A stretch of 64,000 nt of DNA, taken from DALYLB01 sp033763135 (lineage in GTDB: Bacteria > Acidobacteriota > Blastocatellia > RBC074). Positions 9,229 to 18,971 of this stretch are shown piece after piece. Positions within the stretch are counted from its first letter, which is position 1. Each line of letters starts with the position of its first letter. The notes beneath the pieces are model-generated. The model was given only the letters and a program-made list of their open reading frames with translations, searched no databases and was not told the origin of the DNA. The position numbers and the translations under genes are program-made. The stretch covers positions 1-64,000 of the forward strand of contig JANRKY010000370.1 of NCBI GenBank assembly GCA_033763135.1, in the 5' to 3' direction.

Positions 9229-10943
9229 CGGATCGCCTGAATGCGGCCGGTGCGCTCCTCGACGAGATGGAACGATCCGCCGAGGGCGGCATCGATCGTC
9301 ACGGCGCGATAGTCCGGGATCGTCACCGAGATCGAATTGCGCGCGCCGAGGGGCGCGTGCGCATAGACCAGCCATTGGCGCTGCGGCGCGGCGCCCGTCA
9401 CCAGCGCCAGCGAGAAGACCGGCAACACCGTCCCCAGTTCCCAGGGCCGCCGCGGATCGACCGAGGTGTCGAGCAGAAACCAGCGATCCAGCTTCTGATA
9501 TTCGGGCGGCACGGCCGTCTGATACGGATGGGCCTGCGCGCGATTGGGCACGAGGCGCCCCTTTCGCCAGAATTCGCGCAGAATCGGATTCCGGTGAACG
9601 CGATCGACGGCCTCGACGATCGGCGTGAAATAGGGCTCGGCCTGCGCGAGCGTATCCTGCCACCCGCGAAACTCGCGCACGACGCGCGGGCGCAGCAGCC
9701 ACATCCCGAACTGCGCCATCCCGCCATATCGCTCCGGCGTGAACTGCTGCCCGGACCGCGCATACGTCTTGCGCTTGTCGTTCTCCTGCGTGGGCTCGTG
9801 CCCATCCCAGACCGACATCTCGAACCAGAAATTCCGCCCCGACGGCTGATGCACGCGACGCGCCTCCGCCTGCATGAAGATCCAGTTCATCGTCTCGACC
9901 TGCGGGCTGAAGAGCGTGTAATCGGTCATCGCCGCCCAATTGTAGACATAGAACGAAGGCGAGCCGCCGTCCCAGGCGTGCACCCACGGATCGATGCGCC
10001 CCCGGCTGTTGAGGGAATACTCCATCCAGCCCGCCCATCGACCGAAATGGGCCGGCCCGAAGGCATCGTACGCGACGAAGATCGCCTTCTCCTTCCAGAC
10101 GGCGCTGGTCAGGCCGTCGCGCAGCCCGTCCTGCAGCGCCCGATAGCGCGCGATCCAGCCGTCTCCGACGATTTTGCGCTTGAACTCATCGTCGCGCCCG
10201 CCTCCGAAGAGCTTGCCGAAGCGGCGATCCTCCTCCACCTTGGGCCATTGCAGCTTGGTATGCTCGTGATTCGAAATGAAGACGACCAGCGGCGGATCGG
10301 GATAGAGATCCTGCAGCCGCTTCAACATCGCGCTCGATCCCCATCGCTGCCCCGCCTCGTACCAGGCGCCGATCGGGCCGAAGGGCGAGATCTCGCGGCG
10401 AATCTTTCCATCGCCCTGCACGACGTTCGGATTCTCCTCCGGCGGCAGATCGAGATACGCCTGCTCGACCGAAAGGAGCTGCTCCCACTGCGTCCCGATC
10501 AGCGAGATCGGCAGGCGCAACTGCGCCGCGCGTCGGAGCGGCGCCTCGTAATAGCTGCGCCAGCGTGGATCTTCTGGGTTGGCGTTCTCGTTCGGCATCA
10601 GAAACCACGGCAGCAGATAATGGCCCTCGGCCAGCAGGCGCATCTGGTATTCCGGACTGAAGCCGTCCCGCCCCTCCCCCAGATTCCAATGGCCCGCGAG
10701 CGGCAGCGGTCGATCGGCGGGATCGAGATCCGCGCGCAGCGCCTCCGTTCGAATGGCCTCCGCGACCGACGGCGGCGTCTGCGACGCCACGCCCGCCACA
10801 CAACAGATCATCCACGAAGCCACACGAAGAAACGCGAAGATGCGGCCCGTCCTTCGTGTTTCTACGTGTGACTTCGTGGATGATGTTTCCGTCGATGAGT
10901 CGAGTTGAGCGATTCCTTTCATGGGCTCCTTCCACCGCGCCAT
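9225..10943 (-). CDS. Secreted protein of unknown function in the polysaccharide locus
   Basis: A protein of up to 572 residues that I do not recognise. Residues from about 60 on are globular and rich in Trp, Tyr and acidic residues (for example WFLMPNENANPEDPRWRSYY, HAWDGGSPSFYVYNW, WFEMSVWDGHEP). This composition suggests a secreted sugar-active or TIM-barrel glycosidase-like enzyme, but no family motif is certain. The start is ambiguous. An ATG at 10943 overlaps the previous stop (TGATG); other ATGs lie at 10922 and 10811. The region 10809-10882 is a dispersed inverted repeat read in frame, giving residues like ETRRTGRIFAFLRVASW. This forms part of an apparent signal-peptide hydrophobic core (FAFLRVASWMICCVAGVASQ). 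The gene ends with an ATGA overlap to the next glycosyltransferase. Confidence 0.7.
   Translation of the reverse strand: MARWKEPMKGIAQLDSSTETSSTKSHVETRRTGRIFAFLRVASWMICCVAGVASQTPPSVAEAIRTEALRADLDPADRPLPLAGHWNLGEGRDGFSPEYQMRLLAEGHYLLPWFLMPNENANPEDPRWRSYYEAPLRRAAQLRLPISLIGTQWEQLLSVEQAYLDLPPEENPNVVQGDGKIRREISPFGPIGAWYEAGQRWGSSAMLKRLQDLYPDPPLVVFISNHEHTKLQWPKVEEDRRFGKLFGGGRDDEFKRKIVGDGWIARYRALQDGLRDGLTSAVWKEKAIFVAYDAFGPAHFGRWAGWMEYSLNSRGRIDPWVHAWDGGSPSFYVYNWAAMTDYTLFSPQVETMNWIFMQAEARRVHQPSGRNFWFEMSVWDGHEPTQENDKRKTYARSGQQFTPERYGGMAQFGMWLLRPRVVREFRGWQDTLAQAEPYFTPIVEAVDRVHRNPILREFWRKGRLVPNRAQAHPYQTAVPPEYQKLDRWFLLDTSVDPRRPWELGTVLPVFSLALVTGAAPQRQWLVYAHAPLGARNSISVTIPDYRAVTIDAALGGSFHLVEERTGRIQAIR
10809..10882. 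repeat. Tandem-unit inverted repeat, CACGAAG class, inside a coding frame
   Basis: The left arm 10809-10839 (catccacgaagccacacgaa...) pairs with the right arm 10852-10882 (...tgtgacttcgtggatg). It is the same class as 30249-30317 and 42820-42900. Here it is translated without a stop in the N-terminal region of the unknown secreted protein. Confidence 0.8.
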
Positions 10944-11884
10944 CAATACGGCGGTCCGAAATCCTTGTCGAGTCGCCGCCCGCGAAGCACCACGAGATAG
11001 GCGCTCGCGAGCCGGCGGGCGAATTCGGCGTACTCCTCGAACCCGCGTCGGCTGCGCGTCAGCAGACCGCGAAGCAGCAGAAGCAGAACCGAAAAGAGCG
11101 CATAGCCCCAGGCGTCGAAGCGCCTGCCTGTCTTGCAGAGGTAATAGACCGAGTTTCGCTTCAGCAGAAAACTGACCTGACTGGTCATGTGATATCCGTC
11201 CTGTTTCTGCAGGTGGATCACGCTGTCGATGGGCAGATAACGCACCGCCCAGCCCGCCTGCCGGGCGCGCCAGTCCATGTCGGCGTCCTCGATGTACATA
11301 AAGAGGTCCTCGTCGAACAGGCCGATCCGTCGCAGGCATTCGGCGCGAATCAACAGACAGACGCCGTTGAGCACGCGCGCGTCGACGACCTCGTCGCCGG
11401 AAAAGACGAACGAAGCCGGATCGATCCGATACCAGAACCAGTTGAACACGCTCCGCCAGAATCCGGGCGGAAAGAGGACCGTGTTCTGGATCTCTCCGCG
11501 CTCGCGCAGAAAGACCCGCGGCCCGGCGATCCCCAGTTCCGGATGCGCCTCGGCATACGCGACCATCGCGGTCAGAAAGTCGTCGTTGACCACTTCGGTG
11601 TCGGGATTGAGGATCAGCACATAGTCGGCGCCCGCGTCGAGCGCGTGGCGCATGCCGCGATTGTTGCCGCCGGTGTAGCCCGAATTGACCGGATTCGCGA
11701 TCATCCCCGCCTCGGGAAACCGCTCGCTGACGAACGCCTCAATTCCGTCCCCCGAATCGTTGTCGACGACGATCACTCGATAGTTCGGGTACGTCAGCGA
11801 ACGCAGCGACGTCAGGCAGCGCCCCACGATTTCGCGCATCCTGAAATTCAGAACGATGATGTGAACCAGCGGAGCGCTCTTCAT
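10943..11884 (-). CDS. Glycosyltransferase family 2 (rhamnosyltransferase-like)
   Basis: A 313-residue family 2 transferase. It starts MKSAPLVHIIVLNF, has DNDSGDG near 41-47, and carries the metal/donor motif as NPDT at 93-96. This form, NPDT with GYTGGNN before it, is typical of dTDP-rhamnosyltransferase-like (WbbL) members. A hydrophobic segment near the C-terminus (ALFSVLLLLLRGLL) suggests membrane association. The start at 11884 overlaps the previous stop by 4 nt; the longer upstream frame reads through the neighbour in another frame. Its stop overlaps the next ATG (TGATG). Confidence 0.88.
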   Translation of the reverse strand: MKSAPLVHIIVLNFRMREIVGRCLTSLRSLTYPNYRVIVVDNDSGDGIEAFVSERFPEAGMIANPVNSGYTGGNNRGMRHALDAGADYVLILNPDTEVVNDDFLTAMVAYAEAHPELGIAGPRVFLRERGEIQNTVLFPPGFWRSVFNWFWYRIDPASFVFSGDEVVDARVLNGVCLLIRAECLRRIGLFDEDLFMYIEDADMDWRARQAGWAVRYLPIDSVIHLQKQDGYHMTSQVSFLLKRNSVYYLCKTGRRFDAWGYALFSVLLLLLRGLLTRSRRGFEEYAEFARRLASAYLVVLRGRRLDKDFGPPY

Positions 11885-12804
11885 TGCGAAGCGGACAATC
11901 GGCTGCGGCGCGCGAGCCGCCGTTCGTGCCGGCCGAAAAGGGCCTTCGGCGCGACGAGAACCAGCGCGCCGAGCGATTCGACGAGGCCGAAGCCCGCGAG
12001 CTTCAAGGCCTCGGCCGGTTTCCGCCCGAACCATTCGGCGGCGGTCTTGAACTTCGCCAGCGGCAGCGCGATGACCGAGAGCGCGGCGACGCGCAGCCGC
12101 GGATGCCGGACGGGATAGCGCTTCCAGGCGAGATAGCCGTAGCGATAGCCCATCAGCAGAACGTACTCCCAGTGATGCAGTTTCCTGATGACGGCCCGCA
12201 GCGTGAGCGGGCGCTGCGGATGCATGACCCGGGCCTCGGGCTGCCAGAGAATGCGGCCGAGCCGGCCGGCGCTGGCCGCGAGATCGGTGTCCTCATAGGC
12301 CGGAAAGGGGAAGCCCTCGTCGAAGCCGCCCACCTGCAGCAGGGCGCTCCGGCGATAGGCGCAGTTGCAGGTCAGAAAGACGCCGCCCGATTTGTTCGTC
12401 GGCCCCTCGCCCAGGGGATCGAATTCGCCCTCGTTTTCGGCATAGACCATCCCCTCGACGCCGACCGCCTCGGGGTCCGCGTCGAGGGCCTCGCAGAGCT
12501 TCGACAGCCAGCGCGGCTCGGGCAGCGTGTCGCTGTCGGTCATTGCGACGATCTCGCCGGTCGCGTGAAGAATGCCGAGATTGCGCGCGGCGGCCGGCCC
12601 CGCGGGCGCCTGCCGCTCGCAGCGAACGCGAAGCCCCGCGGCCATCATCGGGCGCACGACGGACGCGATCTCTTCGTCGGAGCCGTCGTCGCAGACGATC
12701 ACTTCGAACTGCTCCCGCGGAAAATCCTGCGCCGCCAGCGCCTGCAGGCACCGGCGCAGATCCGCGGAACGATTGCGTGTGGGAATGATGATGGAGACCT
12801 TCAT
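11881..12804 (-). CDS. Glycosyltransferase family 2
   Basis: A 307-residue GT-A enzyme starting MKVSIIIPTRNRSADL, with CDDGSDEE near 38-45 and the DSD metal-binding motif at 90-92. The C-terminal third has a weakly hydrophobic stretch (LRVAALSVIALPLAKF). Both ends are coupled by ATGA overlaps to neighbouring glycosyltransferases, which also fixes the start codon. Specificity is unknown. Confidence 0.88.
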   Translation of the reverse strand: MKVSIIIPTRNRSADLRRCLQALAAQDFPREQFEVIVCDDGSDEEIASVVRPMMAAGLRVRCERQAPAGPAAARNLGILHATGEIVAMTDSDTLPEPRWLSKLCEALDADPEAVGVEGMVYAENEGEFDPLGEGPTNKSGGVFLTCNCAYRRSALLQVGGFDEGFPFPAYEDTDLAASAGRLGRILWQPEARVMHPQRPLTLRAVIRKLHHWEYVLLMGYRYGYLAWKRYPVRHPRLRVAALSVIALPLAKFKTAAEWFGRKPAEALKLAGFGLVESLGALVLVAPKALFGRHERRLARRSRLSASQ

Positions 12805-13718
12805 TGACGAACCCGTTCGCGATCGCGCCGCCACTTGGCGACCATCGCGGGAAAGATGAACAGAAGATCGATCTGCATTCGGCACAGATCGACGGCCCGC
12901 GCGAACGTGAATCCGCGAAACAGCGCGCGGGCCTTGGTCGCCAGCGTCACGGCATACCAGCCCGCGTTTCGAAGCGGCGATTTCCGCGGATCGGTCGCGG
13001 CGAAGATGAACTGGCTGCGATCGCAGACATAGTCGCGCCGGCGCGAGATCCGCGCGTCGGCCTGCCAGCTTCCGCCGCGATGATGATGAATACGGCTGCG
13101 CGGAACCAGGGCCGACGCGTATCCCGCGCAGGCGGCCCGGCGGCAATAATCGATCTCTTCATAAAACGAGAAATAGATCGCGTCGAGCAGCCCGATGCGC
13201 TCGGCGACGTCCCGCTTGACCGCGAAACACGCGCCCTCGACCCATTCCATCTCGATGATGCGCGGCGCCGAATCCGGCTCTCGCAGCCGATCGAGATGCG
13301 CGCGCGCCGCCGTCGTCGTCCAACTGTTCAACGCCTCGCCCTCGTATTCGAGCTGCACCGCGCCCAGAATTCCCACGCCGGGCGCCGCTTCGCCCGCCGC
13401 GATCAGTTCATGCAGCCACCCCGGCTCGACGCGCGTGTCCGGATTGAGCAGCACGAAATAGTCCGCCCCCTCCGCCAACGCCAGCCGGATGCCGACGTTG
13501 TTCCCTTCCGTAAACCCCAGATTCGCGGCGTTCTCGATCCGCGCGATCTGCGGAAACCTCGTTCGCATCAATTCGACGCTGTCGTCCGTCGACGCATTGT
13601 CGATGAAGAGCGCGCGATAGCGCTCATACCTCGTCGCCGCGAGCGCCTCGAAGCAGCCCGCCAGCCACTCGCGGCCGTTGTAATTGAGCACGATCACCCA
13701 GACCAGCGGCTGGCTCAT
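12801..13718 (-). CDS. Glycosyltransferase family 2 (rhamnosyltransferase-like)
   Basis: A 305-residue family 2 transferase starting MSQPLVWVIVLNYNG, with DNASTDD near 40-46, GFTEGNN near 68-74 and NPDT at 92-95. This pattern closely parallels the gene at 10943-11884, so the two may be paralogues acting on successive sugars. The start is set by the ATGA overlap with the upstream GT4 stop. The 15 codons further upstream in frame lie inside that gene and are not needed. Confidence 0.88.
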   Translation of the reverse strand: MSQPLVWVIVLNYNGREWLAGCFEALAATRYERYRALFIDNASTDDSVELMRTRFPQIARIENAANLGFTEGNNVGIRLALAEGADYFVLLNPDTRVEPGWLHELIAAGEAAPGVGILGAVQLEYEGEALNSWTTTAARAHLDRLREPDSAPRIIEMEWVEGACFAVKRDVAERIGLLDAIYFSFYEEIDYCRRAACAGYASALVPRSRIHHHRGGSWQADARISRRRDYVCDRSQFIFAATDPRKSPLRNAGWYAVTLATKARALFRGFTFARAVDLCRMQIDLLFIFPAMVAKWRRDRERVRQ

Positions 13719-14785
13719 TGCAGACACAGCGCCTCTTCCATACGTTCGACGGCGCGTTCCCACGAAAAGGCGCGCGCCCGTTCGGCGCCCGCGCGCGCGA
13801 TGCGCACGCGCAGATCGTCGTCCCGAAGCAGGCGAACGATGCGCCGCGCGAGTTCCGACGGCGATTTGATCGGCGCGATGAGCGCGCTCTCTTCGTCCGC
13901 GGCGAACTCATGAACGCCGCCGTTGTCGGCCGACACGAGCGCGCAGCCGCAGGCCATCGCCTCGGCCGCGGGCAATCCCCAGCCTTCCGACCAGCTCGGA
14001 TGCAGAAACACCCGGCAGCTGTTATGCAGCGCCCGAATTCGCTCCGCCGCGGGCAGTTGCAGATATTCCATCCAGGCCGGAATCGATGCGTCGCGCGGCT
14101 GCGTGCCGAAGAGCGCGGCTTCGAGTTCGGGAACCTCGGCCCGCGCCATGTCGAGCGCCGCGAGACCGTCGCGCATCCCCTTGCTCTCGTTCGGATGCGC
14201 CACCATCGAAACGCGCGGCGCCGGCCGCTTCTCGATCGGCGTCGCAACGTAAAACTGCGCCGCATCGAGCGCGATCGGGATGTGCATCGTGTCGCGCTCG
14301 ACCCCGAGCTCCGCCGCCGTCGCCAGCAGCGCCCGCGAGACCACGATCTTTCTCATCGGCAACCGCCAGCTCGCGCGCACCCGCTCTTCCGGCCCGCTCC
14401 ACGTCTCGTACGATTGAATCAGATGGAACTTCCGCCCCCGATCCGCGGGATATCCCGCGACCGGAAACGCCGTCTCGTACGCCGTCGCAATGATCGCGTC
14501 CCCCCGCGGAACCGAGGCCGCTCCCAAATCGGGAACAAGCCGGACCTCCACCTCGGGGCGCAGCGGAAACCACGGAACCAGCGGCCGATTCCGCCACCGG
14601 ATCTTATGCGGCCACACGACCCGCTTGAGGGCGTCCACAACGCCCGGCGCGCGCTCGATCGTCCGCGGATGGATCAGCGTCACCCGATGCCCCCGCCCCT
14701 GCAGCCGATTGGCGTACTCATAAACGACCTTGAATCCGCCCGATGGAACATCGAGGTACATTGGCAGAATAAAGGTCAGTTTCAT
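13715..14785 (-). CDS. Glycosyltransferase family 4 (GT-B fold)
   Basis: A 356-residue GT-B transferase. It begins MKLTFILPMYLDVPSGGFKV, with the glycine-rich loop near 15-17, and has the donor-site E-x7-E motif in SEGWGLPAAEAMACG in the C-terminal half. It is the first of a run of ATGA-coupled genes reading down to 6620. Upstream, a 9-bp tandem array (14798-15011) separates it from the previous glycosyltransferase, leaving 12 nt between array and ATG. Confidence 0.9.
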   Translation of the reverse strand: MKLTFILPMYLDVPSGGFKVVYEYANRLQGRGHRVTLIHPRTIERAPGVVDALKRVVWPHKIRWRNRPLVPWFPLRPEVEVRLVPDLGAASVPRGDAIIATAYETAFPVAGYPADRGRKFHLIQSYETWSGPEERVRASWRLPMRKIVVSRALLATAAELGVERDTMHIPIALDAAQFYVATPIEKRPAPRVSMVAHPNESKGMRDGLAALDMARAEVPELEAALFGTQPRDASIPAWMEYLQLPAAERIRALHNSCRVFLHPSWSEGWGLPAAEAMACGCALVSADNGGVHEFAADEESALIAPIKSPSELARRIVRLLRDDDLRVRIARAGAERARAFSWERAVERMEEALCLQ

Positions 14786-14797
14786 TTGGATTTCAAA

Positions 14798-15011
14798 GGT
14801 CTTATGGGTCCTATGGGTCCTATGAGTCCTATGGGTCCTATGGGACCTATGGGTCCTATGGGACCTATGAGTCCTATGGGTCCTATGGGACCTATGGGTC
14901 CTATGGGACCTATGGGTCCTATGGGACCTATGAGTCCTATGGGACCTATGAGTCCTATGGGACCTATGAGTCCTATGGGACCTATGGGTCCTATAAGACC
15001 CATAAGACCCC
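14798..15011. repeat. 9-bp tandem array with inverted ends (TATGGGTCC/TATGGGACC)
   Basis: About 23 copies of a 9-base unit occur in three variants (tatgggtcc, tatgggacc, tatgagtcc). The first units (ggtcttatgggtc) are complementary to the last (gacccataagacc), and GGTCC/GGACC half-sites alternate within, so the array can fold on itself. It fills the space between two glycosyltransferase genes and abuts the stop codon at 15012. Reading frames through it give Gly-Pro-Met/Ile repeats that I regard as artefacts. Confidence 0.9.
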
Positions 15012-15911
15012 TCAAGACCATTCCCGTAAAATCATCGCGGCCGCCATCCACCGCAGCACACGCGGGTGCCTGCGCCAGCGAAGCGCCTCGCGGAACTGGC
15101 GGGCGACCTGGGCCCACGCGCGCCGCTGTTTCCAGGCGAATCCCGCGCGGACGTGCAGCCGCGCAAAGAGCAGCTCGCGATCGACGTCGAACTCGTTCCA
15201 GATTTCGGGGTGCAGCCGTTCGATTTCGCGCAGGGCCTCGATCGAGAGCCGCACGCCCTTGTCGATGTCGGAACCGTCCCCCATCAGATTTCCGTCGCGA
15301 AGCCGATAGTGCGCCAGGGGCCGCGAGATTCCCGCGAGCGGGAAGCGGCGCGCGATGCGCATCCAGTACTCGTAATCCTCGACGGCGATCAGGTCGCGCC
15401 GCTCGTTGAGCGGCCCGACCGCGTCGTAGCAGGCGCGGCGAATGACGACCGTCGAGTTGGGAATGAAATCGCCATAGAGCAGCAGCCGGAACGACGGGTC
15501 CTCGGTGAATCCGATCCGCCGGCCGAAGACGCGCGTCGCGCCCTCCTGCCGGAACATCAGCGCCTGCCCATAGACCAGTCCGATTTCGGGATGCGCGTCG
15601 AGAAACGCGACCTGCTCTTCGAGCTTGTCGGCCACCCACAGATCGTCGCAATCGAGAAACGCGAGGTACTCGCCCGAGGCGTGCCGAATCGCTTCGTTGC
15701 GCGCCGACGCGGGGCCGCCGTTCGGTTTGCGGATCGCGCGGACGCGCGGCGCATATCGCTGCGCGACCGCCAGCGTTCGATCCTGCGAGCCGTCGTCGAC
15801 GACGATGATCTCGAACGGCGGCCGCGTCTGCGCGAGCGCGCTCTCGATCGTCTCGGCCAGATACGCCTCGGCGTTCCAGGCCGGAATGATGACGCTGACC
15901 TCAGACGCCAC
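15012..15911 (-). CDS. Glycosyltransferase family 2
   Basis: A 299-residue family 2 transferase starting MASEVSVIIPAWNAEAYL, with VVDDGSQDRT near 37-46, NGGPASARN near 64-72 and the DCDD metal-binding motif at 87-90. Length and motif order are typical. Its start lies inside the 3' end of the upstream transferase gene (11-nt overlap), which argues for coupled translation. Its stop abuts a 9-bp tandem array. Confidence 0.9.
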   Translation of the reverse strand: MASEVSVIIPAWNAEAYLAETIESALAQTRPPFEIIVVDDGSQDRTLAVAQRYAPRVRAIRKPNGGPASARNEAIRHASGEYLAFLDCDDLWVADKLEEQVAFLDAHPEIGLVYGQALMFRQEGATRVFGRRIGFTEDPSFRLLLYGDFIPNSTVVIRRACYDAVGPLNERRDLIAVEDYEYWMRIARRFPLAGISRPLAHYRLRDGNLMGDGSDIDKGVRLSIEALREIERLHPEIWNEFDVDRELLFARLHVRAGFAWKQRRAWAQVARQFREALRWRRHPRVLRWMAAAMILREWS

Positions 15912-16771
15912 GGCGGCTCGCCCTCAGATAGCCCCGGATCATCGCCAGTTGGCGAAGATAGTCGAGCACCGAAAAATAGACTCCTCTGGACAAACCGTAC
16001 GCCCCGGCATAGACGCCCACGCGCGTAAAGATCGATCGCAGCGCGACCGCCCGCCGCAACAGAACGCGCCATGGTCGCTCGATGCGGTGCTCGGGGCTGA
16101 TCTGACTGAAGAGAAAGAGCCCCTCGCCGTAATTCGTCAGCGTGCGGAACAGGCTGCCCGGTGTCTGCCGGTGATGATGCAGCACGACGGCCGATTCCGC
16201 GGCGGCGAAGCGATACCCCAGCCTGCGGATGCGCGCGCAGAGTTCCGGCTCCTCCCCGCCCGGCTTGCGAAACCGCTCGTCGAAGAGCCCCGCGCGCAGC
16301 AGCGCCTCGCGGCGAAAGCAGGCATTGGCCGTGATCAGATACGGAATCTCGCCCGTCTCGTCGGCCTGCGGATCGAGCAGCCGGATCGCATCGACATACT
16401 GCCCGGTGAGCGTGGCGTCGACGCCGCGCACGATCCCGCCGACGCCCGCCAGCTCCTCGCGATCGAACCCCGCGAGCAGATGGCGCAGCCAGTCCTGGTC
16501 GGGCAGACAGTCGCTGTCGGTGAACGCGATGAACGCGCCCTCCGCCGCGCGCACGCCCGCGTTTCGCGCCGAAGCCGGTCCGCCGTTGGCCTTGCGCACG
16601 ACGCGGATCCGTTCTCCGAACCGGGCGAGCGCATCGGCCGTCCCGTCCGTCGAACCGTCATCGACGATCACGATCTCGCAGGGCCGCAGCGTCTGCTCAA
16701 ACAGCCGCTCGATCGTGCGCGCGATCGTCTTCGCGCCGTTGTATACCGGAATGACTACGGAGACGCGCGGT

Positions 16772-16779
<8 letters not shown>
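15901..16779 (-). CDS. Glycosyltransferase family 2
   Basis: A 292-residue GT-A transferase. It begins MAEPRVSVVIPVYNGAKTI and has IVDDGSTDGT near 38-47, NGGPASARN near 65-73 and DSD at 88-90. The C-terminal region contains hydrophobic and basic stretches compatible with membrane attachment. The start at 16779 gives an 8-nt overlap with the upstream gene; the longer frame to 17007 is out-of-frame shadow of that gene. Confidence 0.88.
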
Positions 16780-17666
<887 letters not shown>

Positions 17667-17686
<20 letters not shown>

Positions 17687-18953
17687 GCATGATCCATTGA
17701 TGAGGAACCAGGACGCCCTTGCCGCGCCAGCCGTTCGGATAGAGGCGGCTCGTCCCGAAAAAATCGCCGTCGATCACGTCGATCTCGATCGCGTTCATGA
17801 TCCAGTCCTCGATCTCCTGATTGACTTCGAGAAAGAGCGTCACCAGATACTGGCTCTGACTCAGCGGCAATTTCGGAACGACGCAGCGAAGCGTCCCCGT
17901 TGGCGGAAGGTCGACCGGGTCCTGAATCACCAGTTCGCTGGAACAATTGAAGAGCGGCTGCCCGAGCCCGTCAAAGAAGGTCACCGACGCGCGGCAGTTC
18001 GGCAGCGGCGCACTCCCCTCCGATTCGTAATCCAGCACGATGACCAGCGGCCTTCCCGAAACGCCCTGCTCCACCGGATTCCCCGCGCCATCCTCGAAGC
18101 GCACCCCCGTGAATCGCACGCGCCCGCGCCCCTGGCGATCGGCATAACTCTTCAGATCCCATGGCGTGGCCGTCCGCAGCCCCTTCATATATTTCTGAAT
18201 CACAGGCTCGATCGCATCGTCATCGACCAGCCGCCCCCGCTCCAGCAAAATCCCCCGGCTGCACAGATTGAGCATCGCCGCCGTATTGTGGCTGACGAAC
18301 AGCACCGTGCGGCCGTGCCGGGCGACGTCGCTCATCTTGCCCAAACACTTCTTCTGAAACGCCGCGTCGCCCACGGCAAGCACTTCATCGACCAGCAGAA
18401 TCTCGGGCTCCAGATGCGCGGCGACCGCAAACGCCAGGCGAACGTACATGCCGCTGCTGTAGCGCTTCACCGGCGTGTCGATAAACCGCTCGATCTCGGC
18501 GAAGGCCACGATCTCATCGAACTTCCCCTCGATCTCGCGCCGCGTCATCCCGAGAATCGAACCATTGAGATAGATGTTCTCGCGCCCGCTCAGCTCCGGA
18601 TGAAAGCCAGTGCCGACCTCCAGCAGGCTGCCGATGCGCCCGTAAACCTCGACGCGGCCGCTCGTCGGCTGCGTGATGCGCGACAGGATCTTGAGCAGCG
18701 TGCTCTTGCCCGCGCCGTTGCGCCCGACGACGCCGACGACCTCGCCGGGTTGAATCTCGAATCCCACCCGTTCGAGCGCCCACAGATCGGCCTCGCCGTG
18801 CGATTCCGCCCGGCGACGCGCCCGCGTGAACGGATTCAGCCGGCCCAGCGAGTCCGTGATCACGTCGCGCAGCGTTCGATCGATCTGCGCCCGCGCGCCC
18901 AGTTGATACAACTTGGAGACCTCTTCGGCCCGAATTGCAAAAGGTATTGTCAC
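17667..18953 (-). CDS. ABC transporter ATPase for polysaccharide export (Wzt-like)
   Basis: A 428-residue ATPase energising export of a completed glycan across the inner membrane. Walker A GRNGAGKST is at 77-85, the signature SSGMY at 166-170 and Walker B LLVDEVLAVGD at 186-196. Residues about 285-428 form an extra C-terminal beta-rich domain of the Wzt_C type. In known O-antigen ABC systems that domain recognises the capped non-reducing end of the glycan. It sits 18 nt after the permease gene, as expected for a two-gene exporter. A long N-terminal insertion (about 35-60) is usual in this subfamily. Confidence 0.92.
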
Positions 18954-18971
18954 AGTTCCCTTCGCCCCGCG

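Noticed and set aside
8002..10038. 678-residue form of the GT4 protein with an extra N-terminal domain
   Set aside because: The extra 270 residues are an out-of-frame reading of the upstream secreted-protein gene. ATG 9228 overlaps that gene's stop as in the neighbouring couplings.
14798..15011. Possible CRISPR array
   Set aside because: Units are 9 bp and contiguous, with no spacers and no cas genes nearby. The same applies to the heptamer array at 51943-52193.
13718..15409. 563-residue plus-strand frame with long Gly-Pro-Met repeats, collagen-like
   Set aside because: The repeats come from the 9-bp DNA array. The flanks are antisense to two glycosyltransferase genes, and the opposite strand also gives Gly-Pro-Ile repeats.
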